Source: Balaenoptera acutorostrata (taxonomy: Eukaryota; Chordata; Mammalia; Artiodactyla; Balaenopteridae). From it: a DNA stretch of 64,000 nucleotides. The notes under the pieces were generated by a model. The model was given only the letters and a program-made list of their open reading frames with translations, was not told where the DNA came from and did not search any database. Each line of letters opens with the position of its first letter. Within the stretch, counting starts at the first letter, position 1. A program made the position numbers and the translations under genes. Of the stretch, positions 10,785 through 19,677 are shown one piece after another. The stretch is taken from positions 29,260,116 to 29,324,115 of the forward strand of contig NC_080073.1 in the NCBI RefSeq assembly GCF_949987535.1, in the 5' to 3' direction.

Positions 10785-11311
10785 AAAATTTATTTTATTT
10801 TTTTTATTTTTTTAACATCTTTATTGGAGTATGATTGCTTTACAATGGTGTGTTAGTTTCTGCTTTATAACAAAGTGAATCAGCTGTGCATATACCTATA
10901 TCCCCATATCTCCTCCCTCTTGTATCTCCCTCCCACCCTCCCTATCCCACCCCTCTAGGTGGTCACAGAGCACTGAGCGGATCTCCCTGTGCTATGCGGC
11001 TGCTTCCCACTAGCTATCCATTTTACACTTGGTATATATAAGTCCATGCCACTCTCTCACTTTGTCCCAGGTTACCCTTCCCCCTCCCCCGTGTCCTCAA
11101 GTCCATTCTCTACGTCTGCGTCTTTATTCCTGTCCTGCCCCTATGTTCTTCAGAACCACTTTTTTTTTTTTTTTTTTTTTAGATTCCATATATATGTGTT
11201 AGCATACGGTATTTGTTTTTCTCTTTCTGACTTACTTCACTCTGTATGACAGTCTCTAGGTCCATCCACCTCACTACAAGTAACTCAATTTCGTTTCTTT
11301 TTATGGCTGAG
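10785..11311 (-). mobile_element. 5'-truncated L1, antisense (3'UTR plus the last ORF2 codons)
   Basis: The reverse complement matches the 3' end of the L1 at 1.3-1.9 kb: polyadenylation signal region at 10,820-10,860, the G-rich 3'UTR, and the last ORF2 codons. A poly-T run at 11161-11180 replaces the short A-run after the ORF2 stop. A diverged direct repeat (CCAATTCATATTTTTT at 10768, CCAACTCGTATTCTTTT at 11312) is the probable TSD. Confidence 0.88.
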
Positions 11312-11328
11312 CCAACTCGTATTCTTTT

Positions 11329-12245
11329 GTCTCACTTTTTACTCAGGTCATTGCTGTGGAAACCAGCTTAGGGCAGGTGTGACCCGAAGCCTCTTGCCTA
11401 AGCTGAATTGGGTATCCCCATTTTCTGCCTTACAGCTTCTCTGATAACTTGTGTGAGAGTTATTAAACCATGAAATAATCCCTGACTAGTGCAGGATGGG
11501 AACTGGTGAAGAATTACTGTCCTCTTCCATGCTTTGTTCACATTATACATATACATCTGAAGCACATAAGGTTTCTCAGAGAGTTCCAGCCTGACTGAGC
11601 CCCAGTTGCCCACAGTGGTGATCAACTTCAGAATATACCCTTCTATTGCATTTCACTGCACATAAGATGCTGTTGGAGCCCCACCAAGATCAACTTTACT
11701 GAGTCAGCACATCATGACCCAGCTGCTTATAGTACTGGATGCAGAGGCCTCACAGATGAACGCTTCTCAAGAGAATTACCTTCTATTGAGAGGAGCCACC
11801 TTCCCCAGAAATACCCACGAGATTCTTCAACTCTTGACAAAGGGCTATCCATAGCCAGTGACTAACTGAAGCTGTCCAAGTGGGATGATCCTATGGTGCC
11901 ATTCATATTCCAGAACTCTTGGCGGGATCAGGCCAAGGCTAGACTTAACTAAAGCCACAGATTTTCTTAACTTCTTCTCTGTCCCATCCCACTCCCTTGT
12001 TTCCTCACAACTTTCTCCTGAGGGCACTCCTGCACAGAAATGCCCATCTCAGGCTCTACTTCTAGGGAATATGATTTAAGACACCTTTCTTCCCTGTTTC
12101 ACTCTCTCTGGTCCCCCACTCCTGTTATCTAGGGCCCTTTCCCCAGGTAAACCACCTTTTAGTAAGACTTTGCTTTAGGCTCTGCTTTCCAGAGTTGGGT
12201 GTTAGGGTGGGGTGGGGAACCCAGACTATGACGAAGAACAATTTC
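11329..12245. other. Low-copy DNA with an unresolved old repeat
   Basis: Two stretches (about 11990-12080 and 12110-12240) share a CTCAGGCTCTACTTCTAGGG-like and GGCTCTGCTTTCCAGAG-like ending followed by a GAA...AAGACA-type tail. Old mammalian retroelement 3' ends can look like this. I cannot name the family. No coding frame supported. Confidence 0.35.
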
Positions 12246-12635
12246 AGTATGTTTGGAAGCTTCACTGTGTGCTGCCCACAAGATTAAGTGCACATGGTCC
12301 CTTCTGAATGCCCTATTGAGGGAACTTCAATTTAGAAAGAATTAGGCAACGTAAGATTATGCTAGAGTGAATGATTCAGGTAATACATGCAAAAGTTGAG
12401 AGATTTATTATGTGGGGCTACAGAGGGTATCAAAGACTTGTTGGAAGAAGTGTACTTGAATCCATGAGAGAAACATTTAGAAGGAGGAGAGAGGTGGCAG
12501 AAGGAAATTCAGCTTGGAGAGACATCATGAATAAAGGCTTTGAGTGCACTTGAAAATCATTAGTTCAAGGGACCCTGGCATTGCCACCATCCCTGTGGGA
12601 ATATAGGCTTCATATACAAGTTAGATATATCCAGA
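12246..12635. other. Low-copy DNA, nothing recognised
   Basis: A 60-codon frame at 12371-12553 has no recognisable family features. Confidence 0.5.
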
Positions 12636-12639
12636 ATGT

Positions 12640-13345
12640 GCTTTTATATGTTTGTTTTATAGATATCTTTTCTATAACTACCAGTTCCAGGCAGTATGGT
12701 GGGCACTGGGAGTGATAAAATAGAAATTGTCTCTGCTTGAAAAGAACTTGCAGGAGAGCAAATACATAAGCAAACAGGTAAACACATATAATTACAGGTT
12801 TTTTTCTAAGGCTCTGAAGGAAATTAACAGTGTAGTGCCATGACAGAAAATAACAAAGGTCACATATGTTAGATCAGGTGGACCAGAAAGTCATCCCTGA
12901 GAATATGATGTTTAAGCAGAGCTCTAAAGAATGGAAAGTAGTCAGTACTCTAAAAGGCGGTGGAGCAAGGAGGAACATGGCAGCCAGAGGGATGGCATAT
13001 GCAAAGGTCCTGAGGCAAGAAGTACTTCAACGTATATGAGGTACAAAGAAGACCAGTGTGACTATGTAGTACTGAATAAGGGAGTGCACAAGGTAAAACT
13101 GGAAGGTAGGGAGGAGCAGGATTTTAGAGGGCATCATATGCTTTTTTATCCTGAATGTAATGGAAAGCAACTGAAGGTCTTTAAGGACAGAAGTGATAGT
13201 TTCCAACTTATGGTTTTAAAATATGACAGTTGTGTGAAAAATAGATTGAAGTGGGGGACACAAATAGGTGTGGGGAGAGCAATAAAAAAGCTATTGCAGT
13301 AATCCATGTGAGAAATGATGATCACCAAGCCTAAGCAGAGTCAAT
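12640..13345 (-). mobile_element. L2 relic, antisense, about 0.7 kb
   Basis: The reverse of the L2 3' region is seen in order: CAGGCAGTATGGTGGGCACTG, GTCATCCCTGAGAATATGAT, ATGCAAAGGTCCTGAGGCA, TTTTTATCCTGAATGTAATG, GCTATTGCAGTAATCCATG. It is the same family as the long sense copy at 48.4-50.0 kb. The 123-codon frame across 12931-13302 is the noncoding strand of this element, not a gene. Confidence 0.75.
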
Positions 13346-13850
13346 GGGTGTGAAGTACAATTTACTAGAATGTAATTCAGGACAGCAGGGGTTTACTCCC
13401 TTGATCACTGTTGTATCCAGGCCTACACCTGAGGTCTGTGAGGCCCCAGGAAAGAGTACAAGTGGAGGTCACATACCACCTGTCTAAATATCTAAAAATT
13501 ATAAATCCAGCTAATAAGCTGTAAAAGAAACACTTTTTTATCCTTCTACCATGACAATGTAACTCTTTAGCAACAAAATCCAAAAGTATAGGTAAAGCTA
13601 TGATTTTTATATGATTGAAAATTGGCAACATATCAAAGATAACTGAATTTGATTATTGTTGCACATGTTCTGTTATTAGGGATGATATTTGGATGGATTA
13701 AAGGCAGAAATAATTCATACATTATTACATATTTATTCCACAGAAGTGATTTTTCTTATCTTTGTTTCAGTAAAATAAATATGGTGTTATAATCAAGTTA
13801 AAAAAAATTTTTTTTAACGTAATTGTGTCCACTGGCAGTAATGATTTAAT
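13346..13850. other. AT-rich low-copy DNA
   Basis: Nothing recognised. A-run and T-run near 13800-13816. Confidence 0.5.
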
Positions 13851-13851
13851 G

Positions 13852-14011
13852 CAGGAGTCTGCAGCTATGGCCTGGGGGCCAAGTTTGGCCATACTTCTTC
13901 ATTTACATATTACCTATGGTACCTTTTGTGCTATAATGGCAGAAATGAGCAGTTGTAACAGTCCAAAATGTTTGCTACCGGGTCCCTTACAGAAAAATTT
14001 GCTGACCTCTG
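13852..14011 (+). mobile_element. Short non-autonomous hAT DNA transposon
   Basis: Diverged terminal inverted repeats (CAGGAGTCTGCAGCTATGG at the left; the right end reads CAGAGGTCAGCAAATTTTTC on the minus strand) enclose a body recalling the 'CAGGGGTCGGCAAAC' class of hAT elements. Landmarks include GCCTGGGGGCCAAGTTTGGC and TTACATATTACCTATGG. The 8-bp target duplication is not clear. Confidence 0.6.
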
Positions 14012-14980
14012 AGCTAAAGAATTAAAAACTAAACTGCATCTGTATTCACAGTGTGTAAAATTTGAATTTATTTTCATTAAACATCTCAATTAATTATAAA
14101 AAAAATTAGAAAGGTTATTTTTTGAATGTTTTTTAAAAAGTTACATTTCCTGTAAAATATTCAAAATTACTTATTAGAATTAAAGGGCAAAATGTAGAGT
14201 ACATTAACTAATATAAACATGTTAAGTCAATTTAAATATGCTAGATTTTAATTTTTTACCATATTTTGACATTTTAGTTAAATCTTATTAGTTTTATAAA
14301 AATAAAATAATTTCCGGTTTTATGTCAGTGTCTGTCTAGTTGCAGTCTATTATCTAATATCAGTGTAAAGAACTGATATCAGATTTCATACATGTCATGC
14401 TATGACCTTCATATATTCAAATTTTAGAAAAGTGCATGTTATTTAATGTTGCAAAATGTACATAAACCACTGTGTACTGCTGGAATTTGTGACACCTCTG
14501 AAACTATGAAAGGGTACCAGAAGACTCTGATAAAAGAAGAAAATATACGTGTAGCACGACTGGGAACTTAGTTTTTTTAATGCAAGACTCTGTTGCCTTC
14601 GTGCTATCTGAGTGGAAGGATCTGACAAATTAATTTTTTTCTTTCATTTAAGCCCTCCCACTGCTCGAATCCTGCCCACACCACATAGCAGTGTGCATCT
14701 CTGTTGCCTGCAGTTTTGCAGTTGCACAGCCCACAACCCACAACTCTTCCTGGCATTCAGACTCAGTCACCTTTTCTTCAATGATATCAAGCAAGAGAGG
14801 TCGAGAAGCACTTTCCCAGGGTATTAAGCCTCATTAGGCACAAGAATAGAAGTTACTAGTTGTATTGTACAAGAACCAAGCACCAAATCCTGAGTAACAG
14901 GGTCCTGATGTGTTTTCTCATCATTTTTGGTGGAGATATGTTGTGATTTGGAGGCCCTCTAAAGTGTGGGGTTCAGGATA
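14012..14980. other. AT-rich low-copy DNA
   Basis: 14012-14460 is very AT-rich. 14461-14980 is more balanced. No domain-bearing frame, RNA gene or named repeat recognised. Confidence 0.5.
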
Positions 14981-14984
14981 TATC

Positions 14985-15530
14985 AAATGATAAAGTAATG
15001 TAATACACAATGTGCAAACTATAGAAATGCAAGGAGAAATAAACAGAAACATAATAATAGAGGATATTAAATGCTGAATCTATGGAAAATCAAGTAGATA
15101 AAAAATAATCTTATCAAAATAATTGATAAAGATGAACTAGATAGTAATACCTAAATTTAGACCCTGATAACAGAAAATATATCTTCTTTTCACGGGCCTT
15201 TGGAAAATTTGCAATGCATGGCCTTTATAGGTTACAAAGACATCACAGGGAATTTCAGGAAAGTTGAAACAGTAAAGTCCTCATCACCTGATTACAATGC
15301 AATAAACTAGAAATTCATTATCAAAATCTTATAATCTGGACATTTAAAATACTATGATAAGCAACTCTTAATTCAAAGAAACATTCAAAACCCAACTTGA
15401 AAAATATATAGACACCACTGAAAATTAAAATGTAACACATGTAAACTTATGGACTACAGCTGAACCCATGTTTAGAAGAGACTCTATAGGCTTAAACACC
15501 TGAGTAACAAAAAAATAACAAAAAATAAAG
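14985..15530 (+). mobile_element. Ancient L1 ORF2 fragment (left of the LTR)
   Basis: Degraded L1 ORF2 text in sense: a GAAAATATATCTTCTTTTCACGGG-like endonuclease landmark, then ATAAACTAGAAATTCATTATC and AAAACCCAACTTG-like segments. It is frameshifted throughout. It is interrupted by the LTR at 15531 and resumes at 15850. Confidence 0.65.
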
Positions 15531-15849
15531 TGTCTTAATTAGTCTGTTCGGGCTGCTATAACAAAATACCACAGACTAGGTGGCAGAAACAGCAAACATT
15601 TATTTCCCACAGTTCTGGAAGTGAGGACCCACTTCCTGGTTCACAGAGGTAGTCTTCTTGCTATGTCCTCACATGGAGGAAAGGACTAGAGAACTCTCTG
15701 GTGTCTCTTTCATAAGGACAGAAACTCCACTCATGAGGCTCCATTCTTATGACCTAATCACCTCCCAAATGTCCCACCTCCAAATACCATCACATTGGGG
15801 ATTAAGTTTCAACATATGGATTTTGGGGGGACATATTCATTACATAACA
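15531..15849 (-). mobile_element. MaLR solo LTR inserted into the ancient L1
   Basis: The reverse complement matches the MST/MLT1 LTR. Plus-strand landmarks are TTAGTCTGTTCGGGCTGCTA, TCCTCACATGGAGGAAAGG, CATGAGGCTCCATTC and CCATCACATTGGGGATTAAG. Termini are TG...CA and the 5-bp TSD TAAAG is perfect (15526-15530, 15850-15854). It therefore arrived after the surrounding L1. No retroviral coding region. Confidence 0.9.
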
Positions 15850-16664
15850 TAAAGAAATTAAACATCAGATTTAAGAAAAGAGCAATAAAATAAACAAGGA
15901 ATACAGAGAGAGCCAAATAATACAGACAAGGTCAAAAATTAAGTTTCCTAATTGAAAAACAAATCCAGTTTAAGTATTATGAATAAACCCAAGTGCTGTT
16001 TCTTTGAAAACAGTGCTACACAATGAAATAATCCACATGATATCCTGATCAAGGAGAAGATAGGGAGCACAAAAATGCAAAATTAAAAGTGAAAAGGGAG
16101 AAATGAATGTGGCTAAGGAAGCCATTGAAAGAGTCAAAGGAGAACCTTTGCAAAATATTTTGCATATAACTTTGAAAATCTTGATGGAATGGATTTTTTT
16201 AATAGGTAAATAAGTTACCCAAGAAAAAAGAGAAAAACTTTAATAACATTGGAAAAATCTGAAGTTATCAAAGATCTGAAAAAGCCCCAGGTCTTTACGC
16301 TTTAAGAGGCAAATTATTTTGAACTTTTAAGAAACAGATAATGATAATGCTATTTAAAATGAGAACTGGTAAGAGTAATTTTATATCTGCATAATGGAAT
16401 GCTGTGCATTCATTAGATAGGACGCAGAGGTCCTGTGAATGGCTATGGGATAATCTCCAAAATATATTAAGGGGGAAAAAAGCAAGATGCAGAGCACTGC
16501 ATCTATTATATAATCACATGGGTGAATCTCTATATGTGTGTGGGGGCATGTGTGTGCATGTATACGTATGTATAATATCTGTAAAGGAATACAAAAGCAA
16601 CTGATAATGGTTGCCTCTGGAGAAGGGAACTAGGCAGCTGGAAGACAGAAGGCAGATACCTTTT
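15850..16664 (+). mobile_element. Ancient L1, ORF2 remainder and 3'UTR
   Basis: Continues the interrupted L1. It includes a CTGTTTCTTTGAAAACAGTG landmark near 15999 (the ORF2 'SWFFEK' region), AAAAAGCCCCAGGTCTTTACG near 16282, and L1M-type 3'UTR text (ATCTCCAAAATATATTAAGG near 16453; AACTGATAATGGTTGCCTCTGG near 16599). The 3'UTR is broken at 16664 by the antisense retrocopy and resumes at 18381. Confidence 0.75.
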
Positions 16665-18380
16665 TTTTTTTTTTAAATTGTGCATATCATATAATTTCTG
16701 AAATTGGGTTAAATTACAGCAAATTGTAGCCTGTAGAATTGGTAAATAAATACAACAGACGACACCCCACCGTCTGAGTGCAGCTGGGGGGGAACATTAG
16801 GCATGATTAGATGTGGTTAAAAGTTATCTTTGTTTTCCGATTTGCAACATAAACATACTGTGTAAATATCCTGTGAGAAAACTTAACTTCTGTAGTTCTA
16901 GTTCACAGATTTATTTTGGTGTTAACTTCAAAAGTGACTACAAATATTTACATAAAATTGTTTACATAATTAGATCACCTCTACTTCTCCAAGATACTCC
17001 TAGTCCCGACTCTAACAGGTTGGTCAGGGTGCCCTTCCTTCACTTGCTGAGTGCAGATTCTCTGTGACACCAGACGTGTCCCTGCCAGGGACATCCAGGG
17101 GATCCCGGGAAACCTCAGCAGGTGAACCCGATGCCTCCACGACTTGGCTTTTCCTCGTCACTTTCAACATCAGGTGCATGGCTGGCTTCATCTGCATCAG
17201 CACCCAGGAACTGTGCGTAGGGAAGGGGGGCATCTGTGCATGCACGCGTGCGCGCGCATGTGTGTGCGTGTCCACCCACGTGCACACAGGCCTTCTCCTT
17301 CATTCATCACTCATAGATTCATTCAGTTCATGCTTTAGGCTCTGTCCCCTTCAAAACATCTGGAGGGCAGACTGGACGGGGAGCAAGGGTCCTCCCTGGT
17401 GACCTTTCCTCGGGTCTAAGATGACACAGCCTGGCTCTGAGACGGTGACCCTCTTTCCGCTTCGGGGGGCAGTTTGATGGCCTGAGTGTGACAGGCAGCC
17501 ATGGACAAGTGGAGAGGCCCCCTGTGTGACAAGAAAGGTCACGCTGCGCCACCATGAGAGCCGTCCATTAACCTAAGCAGGCAGAGGCCGCCTGTTCCCG
17601 GAAAGAATAAGACCACATCCTCCACACAGAGTGAATTTCATGAAAGCACTTGTCTTATGGGGTGGGAGGTGGACCCGATAGCCTCAGACCACTCTGCCGG
17701 TTCTAAGATGCTAAGATTCTCCCCGTAAATGGGAGGCACCCTGCACATTCCGGGAGGTGACATGTTCAACACAGAGAAATAAGCCTCAGGACAGACGGGG
17801 CAGACATGGCCACTGCAGTCCGACTGTGAGGACTGGAGATCAGCAAAGGCTGATCCACCAGGCTCCTGCAGCTCTTCTACTTCAATACTTTGGGGGGGTT
17901 TCAACCTTCTTTTTGCATATTTGGCTGCTAGTGGTGGGCAGTAAGATGAGCAAAGGAAAGGACTGGGGAGCTGGGTAAACCTGCAAAGTGAAAACTGTCA
18001 AGGAAAATGTCACCACTTTGCCATCTCATCTCCAGGACGCCATGGGGGCTGGACATCTCTGTGAGACAGAGCACCGTTCGGGAGAACCAGATGGGTGACT
18101 TTTTGTTTTGATGTCTTTAAAGTGTTTATCCATTGCACCCTGTGACACATTCCAGATCAGGGTGCACATCACAAACTCATGCTGATCTTGAACACATAAG
18201 TGCTTCCTGTCCCTGTGTAGGGTTGGGGGATTCACTGGTGGGGAGCGAAGTCAAGAGGCTGGTGTTGCTTGTTTTCTTCGATCGCGTCACTGGAGAGCTG
18301 CGCCGAGCGTTTACTAGGCGCCCGTCGCCATGTCTCCAGGTCGATTGCATTATCCCCACTTGACGGACGGGGAGACGGCA
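16665..18380 (-). pseudogene. Candidate processed pseudogene of an unidentified transcript
   Basis: The payload is read from 18380 down to 16675. The first ~140 bases are CpG-rich (several CG dinucleotides at 18280-18380), as the 5' end of an mRNA would be. The middle contains short coding-looking stretches in different frames. One is an 88-codon frame (17904-17638, opening MKPPQSIEVEELQEPGG, cysteine-bearing). Two overlapping frames (17303-17115 and 17287-17024) switch near an alternating CG/CA repeat. The last ~350 bases are AT-rich like a 3'UTR, with AATAAA about 240 bases before the tail but none close to it. I cannot identify the parent gene, and it may equally be a long noncoding RNA. 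No intact reading frame remains. Confidence 0.55.
17240..17290. repeat. Alternating purine-pyrimidine tract (CG/CA/TG)
   Basis: Text such as TGCATGCACGCGTGCGCGCG is alternating purine/pyrimidine over about 50 bp. It is a potential Z-DNA former and a probable site of replication slippage inside the retrocopy. Confidence 0.85.
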
Positions 18381-18480
18381 AAGGCAGATAACTTTTAATT
18401 TGTGCCATTCTGTACTTTTTTGAATTTGATATTATGTACATATACCACATAATCAAAGAATTATAAAAATAAACAAAATT
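18381..18480 (+). mobile_element. Ancient L1 3'UTR tail, continuation
   Basis: Joins directly to 16664 once the insert and one TSD copy are removed. It reads GTACTTTTTTGAATTTGATA and on to an A-rich end, as in L1M 3' termini. Confidence 0.75.
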
Positions 18481-18504
18481 ATCTATAATACAAAGAAGGA
18501 AAAC

Positions 18505-18625
18505 TGCCGATGTGTTCTAGGAAGTCAACATCACACAGATACCAAAGTCTGACAAAGACAGCACAAAGTAGAAAACTATAAATCTTCTCCTTCATGTACT
18601 CATTATGAAAACTGACATTAAAAGT
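18505..18625 (+). mobile_element. Ancient L1 ORF2 fragment
   Basis: Reads like the pre-RT region of ORF2 (ATACCAAAGTCTGACAAAGAC, then AGAAAACTATAAATCTTCTCC), heavily decayed. The younger L1 that follows appears to have inserted into it. Confidence 0.55.
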
Positions 18626-18713
18626 TAGTAAAGAGGGCAGACAGCAGAATCAAGAAGAACTACAATCCAGCAGCCTGTGGAACAAAAACCACATTCACAG
18701 AAAGATAGACAAG

Positions 18714-19619
18714 ATTAAAAGGCAGAGGGCTATGTACCAGATGAAGGAACAAGATAAAACCACAGAAAAACAACTAAACAAACTGGAGATAGGCAACCTT
18801 CCAAGAAAAGAATTCAGAATAATGATAGTGAAGATGATCCAGGACCTCGGAAAAAGAATGGAGGCAAAGATCGAGAAGATGAAAGAAATGTTTAACAAAG
18901 ACCTAGAAGAATTAAAGAACAAACAAACAGAGATGAACAATACAATAACTGAAATGAAAACTAAACTAGAAGGAATCAGTAGCAGAATAACTGAGGCAGA
19001 AGAACGGATAAGTGACCTGGAAGACAGAATGGTGGAATTCACTGCTGCAGAAGAGAATAAAGAAAAAAGAATGAAAAGAAATGAAGACAGCCTACGAGAC
19101 CTCTGGGACAACGTTAAATGCACCAACATTCGCATTATAGGGGTCCCAGAAGGAGAAGAGAGAGGGAAAGGACCAGAGAAAATATTTGAAGAGATTATAG
19201 TCGAAAACTTCCCTAACATGGGAAAGGAAATAGCCACCCAAGTCCAGGAATCACAGCGAGTCCCATACAGGATAAACCCAAGGAGAAACACGCCGAGACA
19301 CATAGTAATCAAAGTGGCAAAAATTGAAGACAAAGAAAAATTATTGAAAGCAGCAAGGGAAAAACGACAGATAACATACAAGGGAACTCCCATAAAGTTA
19401 ACAGCTGATTTCTCAGCAGAAACTCTACAAGCCAGAAGGGAGTGGCATGATATACTTAAAGTGATGAAAGGGAAGAACCTACAACCAAGATTACTCTACC
19501 TGGCAAGGATCTCATTTAGATTCGATGGAGAAATCAAAAGCTTTACAGACAAGCAAAAGCTAAGAGAATTCAGCACCACCAAACCAGCTCTACAACAAAT
19601 GCTAAAGGAACTTCTCTAA
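18714..19619 (+). pseudogene. L1 ORF1 (RNA-binding protein), start codon lost
   Basis: ORF1p is the trimeric RNA-binding chaperone of the L1 ribonucleoprotein. The codon at 18714-18716, where homologues have ATG, is ATT. The next in-frame ATG is at 18732, which gives 295 codons to the TAA at 19617-19619. Visible parts are an N-terminal coiled coil rich in K/E (about residues 10-110), the RRM-like domain (about 115-205, with NIRIIGVPEGEE), and the C-terminal domain (about 205-295, with INPRRNTPRHIVIKVAKIED). No internal stop or frameshift occurs, so this half of the element is much better kept than ORF2. The 232-codon antisense frame at 18695-19393 is only its shadow. Confidence 0.88.
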
Positions 19620-19677
19620 GTGGGAAACACAAGAGAAGAAAAGGACCTACAAAAACAAACCCAAAACAATTAAGAAA

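Larger units (their letters stand above)
16649..18396 (-). mobile_element. Retroposed insert with poly(A), TSD and L1 endonuclease site
   Basis: The insert (about 16665-18380) splits an old L1 3'UTR. The flanks AAGGCAGATACCTTTT (16649-16664) and AAGGCAGATAACTTTT (18381-18396) are a 16-bp TSD with one mismatch. A T-run (16661-16674) abuts the left copy, so the poly(A) tail belongs to a minus-strand transcript. The right copy ends TTTT followed by AA, the L1 endonuclease target. All three marks fit L1-driven retroposition. It is much richer in G+C and CpG than the AT-rich flanks. Confidence 0.82.

Noticed and set aside
12931..13302. 123-codon plus-strand frame
   Set aside because: Lies on the noncoding strand of an antisense L2 relic. 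No domain features.
16740..18380. GC/CpG-rich stretch as a promoter CpG island or resident gene
   Set aside because: TSD, poly-T and the TTTT/AA site show that it is an inserted retrocopy, and no intact frame is present.
18695..19393. 232-codon antisense open frame
   Set aside because: Exact shadow of L1 ORF1. Its hydrophobic, Ser/Phe/Leu-rich text is what an A-rich sense gene gives on the other strand.
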